Positions 15,191 to 23,954 of a DNA stretch of 57,917 bases are shown piece after piece. This stretch comes from Azophilus sp964638775 (GTDB lineage Bacteria; Pseudomonadota; Gammaproteobacteria; Pseudomonadales; Azotimanducaceae), in contig CAZWZH010000051.1 in assembly GCA_964638775.1 (NCBI GenBank), positions 1 to 57,917 on the forward strand, read 5' to 3'. The notes beneath the pieces were generated by a model. It made no database searches and was not told the origin of the DNA. It saw only the letters and a program-made list of their open reading frames with translations. Position 1 is the first letter of the stretch. Each line of letters starts with the position of its first letter. Both the position numbers and the translations under genes were made by a program.

Positions 15191-16962
15191 CAGCGGAAGT
15201 TGCACAGGCACCGGCGGATACCCGCCGGCACGCGCCGGCCAGCGGGCCGGTGGGGGACCTGCTCGACAGGTTCGGCGCCGGCCTGGGCTACCAGGAGACG
15301 GCGGACGGCATTCCCAACCTCTGGGTGCCGCGAGAGCGCCTCGTCGATGTCATGCAAGCGCTGAAAGGCGATTACCCGATGCTTTTCGACCTGTCGGTGA
15401 TCGACGAGCGGGTGAGGATGCACCGGGAGGGGCAGCCGGAATCGGCATTCACTGTTTTCTACCACCTGATTTCGCTGGAAAAGAACGAGGATCTCCGCGT
15501 CAAGGTCGCCCTGCCGGAAGATGACGCCAGGGCGCCCACGCTCACCGGGCTCTGGCCCGCCGCGAACTGGTACGAACGCGAGGGTTTCGACATGTTCGGG
15601 GTGGACTTCGAGGGCCATCCCAACCTCTACCGGATCCTCACGCCGCCGCTGTGGGAGGGGCATCCGCTGCGCAAGGACCATCCCGCCCGGGCAACGGAGA
15701 TGGACCCGTTCCGGATGTCCGATGAAATCCTCGACGAACAGCAGGAAAGCCTGCGCTTCGTACCGGAAGAGTGGGGCATGACGAAGACGGCCAAGCACAC
15801 CGACTTCATGTTTCTGAACCTGGGCCCGAACCACCCGAGCGTGCACGGGGTGTTCCGCATTGCGCTGCAGCTCGACGGCGAGGTCATCGTCGATGCGGTG
15901 CCGGACATCGGCTACCACCATCGCGGCGCCGAGAAGATGGGGGAGCGCCAGTCCTGGCACACCTACATTCCGTATACCGACCGGGTCGACTACCTGGGCG
16001 GCGTGATGAACAACCTGCCCTATGTCATGGCCGTGGAGAAGATGGCCGGCATCGAGGTGCCGGACCGGGCCAAGGTCATCCGCATCCTGGTTTCGGAACT
16101 GTTCCGTATCTCCAGCCACCTGGTGTTCTTCGGCACCTTCGCCCAGGACGTGGGCCAGATGTCGCCGGTGTTCTACATGTTCGCCGACCGGGAGCGGCTG
16201 TTCAGCATCGTCGAGGCAATCACCGGCGGGCGCATGCACCCGGCCTGGTTCCGCATCGGCGGTGTGACCCAGGACCTTCCCGACGGCTGGGACACCATGC
16301 TCGGGGATTTCCTGGACTACATGCCGGCGCGGCTCGACCACTACGACCGGATGGCCACCAAAAACAACATCCTGAAGCGGCGCACGGTGGATGTGGGCCG
16401 GTACAACACGGCGGAGGCCGTGGAGTGGGGCATTACGGGACCGGGCCTGCGGGCCACCGGCCCCGACTGGGACCTGCGCAAGAAACGCCCCTACGGCGGT
16501 TACGACCAGTTCGATTTCGAGGTGCCCACCGCGGCCAACGGCGACTGTTACGACCGCTGCGTGGTGCGCGTGGAGGAGATCCGCCAAAGCCTGCGCATCA
16601 TCCGCCAATGCCTGCAGAACATGCCGCCGGGCCCGCACAAGGCCGACCATCCCCAGGCCACGCCCCCGCCCCGGGCGGAGACGATGGAACACATCGAGAC
16701 CCTCATACAGCACTTCCTGAACGTGAGTTGGGGACCGGTGATCCCGCCTTCGGAGTGCTGCGTCAACATCGAGGCGACCAAGGGCTGGAATTCCTATTAC
16801 CTGGTTTCCGACGGCGGCACCACCTCGTACCGTACCCGCATCCGCACGCCCTCGTTTCCGCACCTGCAGATGATCCCGCTGATCTCCCGGGGATTCATGG
16901 TGGCGGACCTGATCGCGATCATCGCCAGCATCGATTTCGTCATGGCGGACGTGGACCGATGA
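15187..16962 (+). CDS. nuoCD: NADH-quinone oxidoreductase subunit C/D fusion
   Basis: 591 residues fusing the 30-kDa (residues about 20-190) and 49-kDa (about 195-591) subunits of complex I. The C part contains NWYEREGFDMFGVDFEGHPN; the D part opens MFLNLGPNHPSVHGVFR and carries IGYHHRGAEKMGE, with the histidine and tyrosine region that forms the quinone site. Fused nuoCD is typical of enterobacteria, Pseudomonas and relatives, so this supports a gammaproteobacterial host. The ATG overlaps the nuoB stop. Confidence 0.97.
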   Translation: MTAEVAQAPADTRRHAPASGPVGDLLDRFGAGLGYQETADGIPNLWVPRERLVDVMQALKGDYPMLFDLSVIDERVRMHREGQPESAFTVFYHLISLEKNEDLRVKVALPEDDARAPTLTGLWPAANWYEREGFDMFGVDFEGHPNLYRILTPPLWEGHPLRKDHPARATEMDPFRMSDEILDEQQESLRFVPEEWGMTKTAKHTDFMFLNLGPNHPSVHGVFRIALQLDGEVIVDAVPDIGYHHRGAEKMGERQSWHTYIPYTDRVDYLGGVMNNLPYVMAVEKMAGIEVPDRAKVIRILVSELFRISSHLVFFGTFAQDVGQMSPVFYMFADRERLFSIVEAITGGRMHPAWFRIGGVTQDLPDGWDTMLGDFLDYMPARLDHYDRMATKNNILKRRTVDVGRYNTAEAVEWGITGPGLRATGPDWDLRKKRPYGGYDQFDFEVPTAANGDCYDRCVVRVEEIRQSLRIIRQCLQNMPPGPHKADHPQATPPPRAETMEHIETLIQHFLNVSWGPVIPPSECCVNIEATKGWNSYYLVSDGGTTSYRTRIRTPSFPHLQMIPLISRGFMVADLIAIIASIDFVMADVDR

Positions 16963-17447
16963 GCGAAGCGCAACTCATCAGCCCGCTGAGCGCGGAGGAG
17001 GTGGAAGCCATTGAGGCGGAAATCGCCCACCTGCCCGACCGGGCGTCCGCGGCTATCGATGCGCTGCTGATCGTGCAGGAAAAGCGCGGCTGGATCTCGG
17101 ACGGGAGCCTCGCGGCCATCGCCGGGCTGCTCGGCATGTCCACGGCTGACCTGGACAGCATCGCCACCTTCTACAACCTGATTTACCGGCGGCCCGTCGG
17201 TCGGCACGTGGTCATGGTCTGCGACAGCGTGAGCTGCTACGTGATGGGCTGTGACCGCCTGGGCGGGGCGGTGCAGGAGAAGCTTGGGGTCAAGCCCGGG
17301 GGAACCACGGAGGACGGCCGTTTCACGTTCCTGCCCATCGTCTGCCTCGGCGCCTGCGACCGGGCGCCCGCCATGCAGGTCGACACCGAACTGTTCGGCC
17401 CCGTCGCAGCGGATGACCTGGACGGCATCTTCGGAGGGTTCGACTGA
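16959..17447 (+). CDS. nuoE: NADH-quinone oxidoreductase subunit E (2Fe-2S N1a)
   Basis: 162 residues with the thioredoxin-like ferredoxin fold. The four ligands of cluster N1a are C88-x4-C93 in VCDSVSCYVMG and C129-x3-C133 in VCLGACDRAP, the standard NuoE pattern. The N-terminal helical bundle (RASAAIDALLIVQEKRGWIS) is also typical. It works in the peripheral NADH-oxidising module with NuoF and NuoG. Start and stop overlap neighbouring genes by four and one bases. Confidence 0.96.
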   Translation: MSEAQLISPLSAEEVEAIEAEIAHLPDRASAAIDALLIVQEKRGWISDGSLAAIAGLLGMSTADLDSIATFYNLIYRRPVGRHVVMVCDSVSCYVMGCDRLGGAVQEKLGVKPGGTTEDGRFTFLPIVCLGACDRAPAMQVDTELFGPVAADDLDGIFGGFD

Positions 17448-18757
17448 TGCACGATCTGTCGACCATGCCACTGACCGGCCGCATTCTCGACGCGGATGCG
17501 GCGGGGGAAGGCGTCGTGGGCCTCGAGACCTACCAGGCCTCCGGCGGCTACCAGGCCGCCCGGCAGGCAGTGACGGAAATGACTCCGGCGGAGATCCGGG
17601 AACTGGTCAAGGATGCCAACCTGCGCGGCCGGGGCGGCGCCGGCTTTCCCACCGGCGTGAAGTGGGGATTCGTGCCGATGGAAGGCGCCGCCGCCGAAGG
17701 GCACAAGTACCTGGTGTGCAATGCCGACGAAATGGAGCCGGGCACCTTCAAGGACCGCTACCTGATGGAGAAGGACCCGCACATGCTCATCGAGGGCATG
17801 ATCATCGGGGCCTGGGCCATTCAGGCGGACAGGGCATACGTCTTCCTGCGCGGCGAGTATCACGAACCGTACCGCCGATTGCAGGACGCAATTGCCGAGG
17901 CCCGTTCAAAGGGCTACCTGGGGGAGGGCATCTTTGGAACCGGGTTCAACCTGGAGTTGGCGGTGCACCGCTCCGGCGGGCGCTACATCTGCGGCGAGGA
18001 AACGGCGCTTTTGAACGCCCTGGAAGGCAAGCGGGCCCAACCCCGCACCAAGCCCCCGTTCCCGCCGGCCAGCGGCGCCTGGGGACGGCCGACCATCGTG
18101 AACAATGTGGAAACGCTGTGCAACGTTCCCGCCATCGTCACGAACGGCGCCGACTGGTTCCTGGAGCTGGGCCGGGGTGAAGATGCCGGCACCAAGGTGT
18201 TCGGCGTTTCGGGCCGGGTGAAAACCCCGGGCCTTTGGGAACTGCCCATGGGCACGCCCATCCGGGAGATCATCGACGACCATGCCGGCGGCATGCGGGA
18301 CGGCTACAGGCTGCGCGGCATCCTGCCGGGCGGCGCGTCGACGGAATTCCTGGTGGAAGGGCATTTCGACCTGCCCATGGAATACGCCACCATCCAGGCG
18401 GCCGGTTCGCGCATGGGTACCGGCACCATGATCCTGATGGACGACTCCATCTGCCCGGTGGACATTTGCCGAAATCTCCAGCATTTCTTTGCCCAGGAAT
18501 CCTGCGGGTTCTGCACGCCCTGCCGGGAGGGGCTGCCCTGGGTGGAACAGCTCCTGCTCGACATCGAGGAAGGGCGCGGGCAGCCGGGCGACCTGGAGGT
18601 GCTCGACCGGAACGCCGCCTTCATCGGCATGCCGGGCAATACCTTCTGCCTGCACGCCACCGGCGCCATTGAACCGCTGATGAGCGCGCTGAAGTACTTC
18701 CGGGACGATTTCGAGGTCCATATTTCGACCAGGCGCTGCCCGTACAGGGAGGCTTGA
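17447..18757 (+). CDS. nuoF: NADH-quinone oxidoreductase subunit F (FMN, N3 cluster)
   Basis: 436 residues. The FMN and NADH site motifs LRGRGGAGFPTGVKWGF and CNADEMEPGTFKDRYL lie in the N-terminal half, GRYICGEETALLNALEGKR follows, and the N3 4Fe-4S ligands are in ESCGFCTPCREG plus a later cysteine in NTFCLHATG. NuoF takes hydride from NADH and is the entry point of complex I. The ATG overlaps the nuoE stop. Confidence 0.97.
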   Translation: MHDLSTMPLTGRILDADAAGEGVVGLETYQASGGYQAARQAVTEMTPAEIRELVKDANLRGRGGAGFPTGVKWGFVPMEGAAAEGHKYLVCNADEMEPGTFKDRYLMEKDPHMLIEGMIIGAWAIQADRAYVFLRGEYHEPYRRLQDAIAEARSKGYLGEGIFGTGFNLELAVHRSGGRYICGEETALLNALEGKRAQPRTKPPFPPASGAWGRPTIVNNVETLCNVPAIVTNGADWFLELGRGEDAGTKVFGVSGRVKTPGLWELPMGTPIREIIDDHAGGMRDGYRLRGILPGGASTEFLVEGHFDLPMEYATIQAAGSRMGTGTMILMDDSICPVDICRNLQHFFAQESCGFCTPCREGLPWVEQLLLDIEEGRGQPGDLEVLDRNAAFIGMPGNTFCLHATGAIEPLMSALKYFRDDFEVHISTRRCPYREA

Positions 18758-18759
18758 GC

Positions 18760-21492
18760 ATGCCCGTCATCGAAGTGGACGGCCGGGAATTCGAGGTCGA
18801 GCAGGGTCAGAACCTGCTGCACGCCTGCCTGTCGCACAAGCTCGACCTGCCGTATTTCTGCTGGCACCCGGCCATGGGATCGGTGGGCGCCTGCCGGCAG
18901 TGTGCGGTGATTCAGTATCAGGACGAGGACGACGAACGGGGCAGGCTGGTCATGGCGTGCATGACGCCCGTCGCCGATGGGGCGCGGCTTTCGATCGAGG
19001 CGTCCCATGCGCAGGAGTTCCGCGCCTCGGTCATCGAGTGGCTGATGGAGAACCATCCCCACGACTGCCCGGTATGCGAGGAGGGTGGCGAGTGCCACCT
19101 GCAGGACATGACGGTCATGACGGGGCACACCAGCCGCCGCTACCGCGGCGGGAAACGCACCTTCCGCAACCAGTATCTCGGGCCGTTCATCGGCCACGAG
19201 ATGAATCGCTGCATCACCTGTTACCGTTGCGTACGCTTCTACCAGGACTACGCGGGAGGGGACGACCTGCAGGCGTTCGGCTCCCGTGACCGGATGTTCT
19301 TCGGCCGCGCGGAAGACGGCGTGCTGGAAAACGAGTTCTCGGGCAACCTGGTGGAGGTATGCCCGACGGGGGTCTTTACCGACAAGCCCTTCAGCCGCAC
19401 CTATACGCGCAAATGGGACCTGCAATCGGCGCCATCCATCTGCGCGGGTTGCGCGGTGGGCTGCAATACGCTGCCCGGAGAGCGGTACGGCGTGCTGAAA
19501 CGGGTTCACAACCGTTACCACCCGGCACTGAACGGCTACTTTCTCTGTGACCGAGGCCGATTCGGCAGCGGTTACGTCAACGCCGAGGAACGCCTGCGGC
19601 GGGCGGGAGCCCGGGTCGCCGACGGGGTATTCGAGGAGATCGCCCCCGAGACGGCCGCCGCGCGCCTGGCGGAAGTGCTGAACGGCGGCGCCGTGGTCGG
19701 CATCGGCTCGCCCCGGGCTTCGCTGGAGAACAACCTGGCCCTGAAGCGTCTGGTCGGTGACGAGAATTTCTCCACCGGCGTCTCCGCTGCCCAGGCGGAA
19801 CTCGACGAGTTGATGCTTTCGATCCACCGTGCAGGAGGCGCCCACATCGCCTCGATCGCCGACGTTGAAGCCGCCGATACGGTGCTCGTGCTCGGCGAGG
19901 ACGTTCTCAATACCGCCCCCCGGGTCGCCCTGGCGTTGCGCCAGGCGGTACGCAACCTGTCCATGGACATGGCGACGGGAGCCGGGATTCCCACCTGGCA
20001 GGACGCTGGCGTCCGCGGTCACGCCCAGCACGCCAGGAATCCGCTGCTGATCGCGAGCCAGGCGCCGACGCGCATCGACGATATCGCTTCGGCAACATGG
20101 ACTGCGGCGCCCGAGTGCATTGCGGCGGCGGGTTTTGCAATTGCGCATGGCCTCGATGCTGGTTTTGCCGCCGAAACCGGCGGTGCGGAATTTGACGCGC
20201 ACTTTGTGGAGCAGGCGCTGACAGCCCTTCAGGGAGCCGAAAAGCCCCTGATCGTATCCGGCTCGGGATGCGCATCCCGCGAGGTGCTGGAAGCGGCCGC
20301 CAACATCGCCTGGGCCCTGGCCGGCCAGGGCAAGGGCTGCGCCCTGCTGCTCGCCGGCGCCGAAGCCGACAGCATGGGCGTGACCCTGCTCGGCGGCGGA
20401 ATCTCCCTGGAGGGCGCGTTGGGCCGGCTCGCGGCGGGCGAAGCCCGGAGTGTCATTGTGCTGGAGAACGACCTCTTCCGCCGCGCCGAGGCGGATGCGG
20501 TGGCCGATGCCCTGGACAAGGCCGAGCACGCGGTGGTTCTGGATGTTCTGGAATCGCCCACCGCTGAACGGGCGTCCCTGGCATTGCCGGCCGCCGCCAT
20601 CACCGAAAGCACCGGCACCCTGGTCAACTACGAGGGCCGGGCCCAGCGGTTCTACCAGGTGTTCGAGCCGGAAGACCCGGTCCGGGCGGCCTGGCGGTGG
20701 CTGGCCGATGCGGCCATTGCCGGGGGGCGCAATGACCTCCGCTGGCGGCATGTGGACGAAGTCACCCGGGCCTGTTCGGAATTGCCCGGCCTTGCCGGTA
20801 TCGCCGATGTGACGCCGTCCGCCGCTTACCGCACCACCGCCGGCATGCGCATTCCGCGCATGACCCACAGGGCCAGCGGCCGCACGGCCAAGGACGCCCA
20901 TGTCAACGTGCACGAACCGAAACCGACGGTGGACGAGCAGACGCCTTTCTCCTATTCCATGGAGGGCTTGAACGCCGGCCAGCCGGGCGGCCTGGTGCCT
21001 TACGTCTGGTCGCCGGGCTGGAACTCCAACCAGTCGGTGTTCAAGTTCCAGCAGGAGGTGGCCGGGCCCCTCGGAGACGGCGAGGCCGGGGTGCATCTCA
21101 TTGAGCAGGACGAACCCTCGAATCTGTCCGATCGGTTCCGCCAGGGGTCTCGGCAGGCTCCGGCGGGAGACGGGCTGCGCCTGCTGCGCCTGCACCGGGT
21201 ATTCGGGTCCGACGAGTTGAGCGCCTTCTCGCCGCCGATCGAGGAACGGGACGCCGGGCCGGAGGTGCTGGTGCATCCGGACGATGCGGCGGAGCTTGCC
21301 ATCGAGGCGGGAAAGGGAGCCCGGTGCGAACGCCTCGGCTCCTTCGCGGTTCGCCTGGATGCCGGGATACCGAGAGGATGCGCCGGGGTCGTGGTGGGGT
21401 TGAAGAATGCCGGCTGGCAGCTTCCGGCGTTCGGCGACCTGACCCCGGATCCGGATTTCGCACCGAAGCCGGAGCTGATCGCGCGTGGGTAG
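18760..21492 (+). CDS. nuoG: NADH-quinone oxidoreductase subunit G (Fe-S, molybdopterin-fold)
   Basis: 910 residues from ATG 18760, seven bases after GGGAGG (a TTG six bases earlier overlaps the nuoF stop). The N-terminal ferredoxin-like domain holds the N1b cysteines (CWHP, GACRQC), then a CPVCEEGGECHLQD block, RCITCYRCVRFYQD, and EVCPTGVFTDKPF for N4 and N5. The C-x2-C-x3-C-x27-C of the extra cluster N7 is intact (CAGCAVGC ... FLCDRG). The rest is a molybdopterin-oxidoreductase fold without cofactor motifs. Full-length for the proteobacterial subunit. Confidence 0.96.
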   Translation: MPVIEVDGREFEVEQGQNLLHACLSHKLDLPYFCWHPAMGSVGACRQCAVIQYQDEDDERGRLVMACMTPVADGARLSIEASHAQEFRASVIEWLMENHPHDCPVCEEGGECHLQDMTVMTGHTSRRYRGGKRTFRNQYLGPFIGHEMNRCITCYRCVRFYQDYAGGDDLQAFGSRDRMFFGRAEDGVLENEFSGNLVEVCPTGVFTDKPFSRTYTRKWDLQSAPSICAGCAVGCNTLPGERYGVLKRVHNRYHPALNGYFLCDRGRFGSGYVNAEERLRRAGARVADGVFEEIAPETAAARLAEVLNGGAVVGIGSPRASLENNLALKRLVGDENFSTGVSAAQAELDELMLSIHRAGGAHIASIADVEAADTVLVLGEDVLNTAPRVALALRQAVRNLSMDMATGAGIPTWQDAGVRGHAQHARNPLLIASQAPTRIDDIASATWTAAPECIAAAGFAIAHGLDAGFAAETGGAEFDAHFVEQALTALQGAEKPLIVSGSGCASREVLEAAANIAWALAGQGKGCALLLAGAEADSMGVTLLGGGISLEGALGRLAAGEARSVIVLENDLFRRAEADAVADALDKAEHAVVLDVLESPTAERASLALPAAAITESTGTLVNYEGRAQRFYQVFEPEDPVRAAWRWLADAAIAGGRNDLRWRHVDEVTRACSELPGLAGIADVTPSAAYRTTAGMRIPRMTHRASGRTAKDAHVNVHEPKPTVDEQTPFSYSMEGLNAGQPGGLVPYVWSPGWNSNQSVFKFQQEVAGPLGDGEAGVHLIEQDEPSNLSDRFRQGSRQAPAGDGLRLLRLHRVFGSDELSAFSPPIEERDAGPEVLVHPDDAAELAIEAGKGARCERLGSFAVRLDAGIPRGCAGVVVGLKNAGWQLPAFGDLTPDPDFAPKPELIARG

Positions 21493-21554
21493 AAAGCATG
21501 CGGCAGGTGGCGGGCGAACGGCATTCGGCAACGGGATGAGCATGCTGGTGCAAC

Positions 21555-22520
21555 ATGCTGGCTGATATCGACTGGGGATACATCATGATCCTGCCGGTGC
21601 TCGGCGGCGCGCTCGCCTCGGCGGCGCTCATGATCTGGTGGGAGCGCCGCCTGCTCGGCTTCTGGCAGGACCGCCTGGGCCCGAACCGGGTCGGCCCCTT
21701 CGGGTTGCTGCAGATCGTCGCCGATGTGGTGAAGCTCTTCACCAAGGACGACTGGCTGCCGCCATTCGCCGACCGGGTGCTGTTCCTGCTGGCCCCGGCG
21801 ATCATTGCCGGCGCCATGCTGATGGGTTTCGTGGTGGTGCCGTTCGGGGCCGAACTCGCGGTCATCGACCTCAATATCGGCGTCCTGTTCTTCCTGGCCA
21901 TGACCTCGCTCTCCGTCTACGGCGTGCTGCTCGGGGGGCTCGCCAGCAACAACAAGTATTCGCTGCTCGGCGGCCTGCGCAGCGGCGCCCAGATGGTCAC
22001 TTATGAAGTGTTCATGGGCCTCTCACTCATGGGCGTGGTGCTGCACACCGGCTCGTTTAGCCTGGTGCAGATCGTCCACGCCCAGGAGGCGATGTGGTTC
22101 GTGGTGCCCCAGGTACTCGGCTTCATCGTCTTTTTCATCGCTGGGCTCGCCGAAACGCACAGGCTGCCGTTCGACCTGCCGGAAGCGGAACACGAACTGG
22201 CGGCGGGTTTCCACACCGAGTATTCGGCGATGAAGTTCGGCCTGATCATGGTGGGCGAGTACCTGGGCGTGATCCTGTCGTCGGCGATGATCGTCACGCT
22301 CTTCTTCGGCGGCTGGCTGGGGCCGGCCTTCCTGCCGCCCATCGTCTGGTTTTCCCTCAAGACGGCGTTCTTCGTGTGCGGGTTCATCCTGCTGCGCGCC
22401 GCCATTCCGCGGCCACGCTACGACCAGCTCATGTCTCTGGGCTGGAAGATCCTGCTGCCCGTCACCCTGCTGAACCTGCTGGCGACCGGCGCCATCGTGT
22501 TGCTGAGGGAGGGGGTCTAG
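21555..22520 (+). CDS. nuoH: NADH-quinone oxidoreductase subunit H
   Basis: 321 residues with about eight transmembrane helices. The family hallmarks are ERRLLGFWQDRLGPNRVGPFG near the N-terminus, which forms part of the quinone chamber, and FDLPEAEHELAAGFHTEYS in the middle, whose acidic residues couple quinone reduction to proton pumping. A 62-base gap follows nuoG, the largest gap in the operon apart from the one before nuoJ. Confidence 0.96.
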   Translation: MLADIDWGYIMILPVLGGALASAALMIWWERRLLGFWQDRLGPNRVGPFGLLQIVADVVKLFTKDDWLPPFADRVLFLLAPAIIAGAMLMGFVVVPFGAELAVIDLNIGVLFFLAMTSLSVYGVLLGGLASNNKYSLLGGLRSGAQMVTYEVFMGLSLMGVVLHTGSFSLVQIVHAQEAMWFVVPQVLGFIVFFIAGLAETHRLPFDLPEAEHELAAGFHTEYSAMKFGLIMVGEYLGVILSSAMIVTLFFGGWLGPAFLPPIVWFSLKTAFFVCGFILLRAAIPRPRYDQLMSLGWKILLPVTLLNLLATGAIVLLREGV

Positions 22521-22524
22521 TCCG

Positions 22525-23040
22525 ATGCTGAGCCACCTGCGCACCTTGTGGGAAGTGCTCAAGCACACCTTCTCGCGCAACGAGACCGTGCAGTATCCGG
22601 AGGAGATGCCGTACCTGGCGCCACGTTACCGGGGCCGCATCGTGCTCACCCGGGACCCGGACGGCGAAGAGCGCTGCGTGGCCTGCAACCTGTGCGCGGT
22701 GGCCTGCCCGGTGGATTGCATTGCCCTGCAGAAGACCCAGGCCGACGACGGCCGCTGGTACCCGGAGTTTTTCCGCATCAACTTCTCGCGCTGCATCATG
22801 TGCGGCATGTGCGAGGAGGCCTGCCCCACCTACGCCATTCAACTCACCCCGGATTTCGAGCTGTGCGAGTTCAACCGGGACAACATGGTCTACGAGAAGG
22901 AGCACCTGCTGATCGACGGGGTCGGCAAGTACCCGGACTACTCGTTCTGGCAGGTGGCGGGCAAGACTATCTCCGGCAAGGACAAGGGCGATGCCGCCAA
23001 CGAAAAGCCGCCGGTGGACGTCAGGGACCTCCTGCCGTGA
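22525..23040 (+). CDS. nuoI: NADH-quinone oxidoreductase subunit I (N6a/N6b ferredoxin)
   Basis: 171 residues with two 4Fe-4S ferredoxin motifs: CVACNLCAVACPVDCIAL and CIMCGMCEEACPTYAI. They hold clusters N6a and N6b that pass electrons from NuoG to NuoB. An amphipathic N-terminal helix (HLRTLWEVLKHTF) anchors the subunit at the membrane. It starts four bases after nuoH. Confidence 0.97.
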   Translation: MLSHLRTLWEVLKHTFSRNETVQYPEEMPYLAPRYRGRIVLTRDPDGEERCVACNLCAVACPVDCIALQKTQADDGRWYPEFFRINFSRCIMCGMCEEACPTYAIQLTPDFELCEFNRDNMVYEKEHLLIDGVGKYPDYSFWQVAGKTISGKDKGDAANEKPPVDVRDLLP

Positions 23041-23104
23041 GTATCGGTATCCTGCTGTTCCACGGGGCCGCGTGCCGTTCTCGGGGGTGTGCGAGGACTT
23101 CGCC

Positions 23105-23626
23105 ATGACCATTGAACTGGCACTGTTCTACCTGTCCGCTTTCGTCGCCGTGGCCGCCACCGCGCTGACCGTCACCCGCACCTACGCCTCCCACGCGTTG
23201 ATCTACCTCATCGTCTCGCTGCTGGCGGTGGCGGTGATCTTCTTCCTGCTCGGCGCGCCCTTCGCGGCCGCCCTGGAAGTGGTGATCTATGCCGGCGCCA
23301 TTATGGTGTTCTTCCTGTTCGTGGTGATGATGCTGAACCTGGGGCCGGACACCCGGGAACAGGAGCGGCGCTGGCTGGCGCCGCGCACCTGGATCGGCCC
23401 TGGCGTGCTGGCCAGCATACTGTTTCTCGAACTGGTCTACCTGATCGCGGGTTCCGATGTGACCACCCCGGGGGTGCCGGTGGGCCCGAAAGCGGTGGGC
23501 ATCGAACTGTTCGGGCCCTATCTGCTCGCCGTTGAACTCGCTTCGATACTGCTGCTCGCGGGGCTCGTGGGCGCCTATCACCTCGGGCGACGCTACATGC
23601 GCGCCCGGCGCGAGGAAGTCGAATGA
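23105..23626 (+). CDS. nuoJ: NADH-quinone oxidoreductase subunit J
   Basis: 173 residues with five predicted membrane helices, including the conserved LEVVIYAGAIMVFFLFVVMM whose central glycine-containing pi-bulge helix is diagnostic of NuoJ. It is a membrane-arm subunit that links quinone reduction to the antiporter modules. The ATG at 23105 gives MTIELALFYLSAF; the preceding 64 bases have no gene. Its stop overlaps the nuoK start. Confidence 0.95.
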   Translation: MTIELALFYLSAFVAVAATALTVTRTYASHALIYLIVSLLAVAVIFFLLGAPFAAALEVVIYAGAIMVFFLFVVMMLNLGPDTREQERRWLAPRTWIGPGVLASILFLELVYLIAGSDVTTPGVPVGPKAVGIELFGPYLLAVELASILLLAGLVGAYHLGRRYMRARREEVE

Positions 23627-23937
23627 CCGCCGTGAGCATTCCCATCGAGCACGTGCTGGTGCTGGCCGGGGTGCTCTTCGCCATCGGCCTCGCGGGCGTG
23701 CTCGTCCGGCGCAACGTGATCTTCCTGCTCATGTCGCTGGAGATCATGATGAACGCCTGCGGGCTGGCCTTCGTGGCCGCCGGGGCGCGCTGGGCGGAAG
23801 CGGACGGGCAGATCATGTTCATGCTGATCCTGTCGCTCGCCGCCGCCGAGGTGGCCGTGGGGCTCGGGCTCGTTCTGCAACTGGAACGCCGGTTCCGTAA
23901 TCTCGACATCGATGCCGCCAGCGAGCTGGCGGGATAG
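23623..23937 (+). CDS. nuoK: NADH-quinone oxidoreductase subunit K
   Basis: 104 residues, three transmembrane helices, length typical of NuoK. The conserved acidic residues lie in SLEIMMNACGLAF and LAAAEVAVGLGL, the glutamates of the proton path. The ATG overlaps the end of nuoJ by four bases, so the two are translationally coupled. Confidence 0.95.
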   Translation: MTAVSIPIEHVLVLAGVLFAIGLAGVLVRRNVIFLLMSLEIMMNACGLAFVAAGARWAEADGQIMFMLILSLAAAEVAVGLGLVLQLERRFRNLDIDAASELAG

Positions 23938-23954
23938 CGGGCCAGGGCAGCGCA

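Noticed and set aside
18304..21543. A long open frame on the minus strand opposite nuoG
   Set aside because: It has no family-like features, is rich in Arg, Pro, Gly and His as frame shadows of GC-rich genes are, and nuoG itself is certain.
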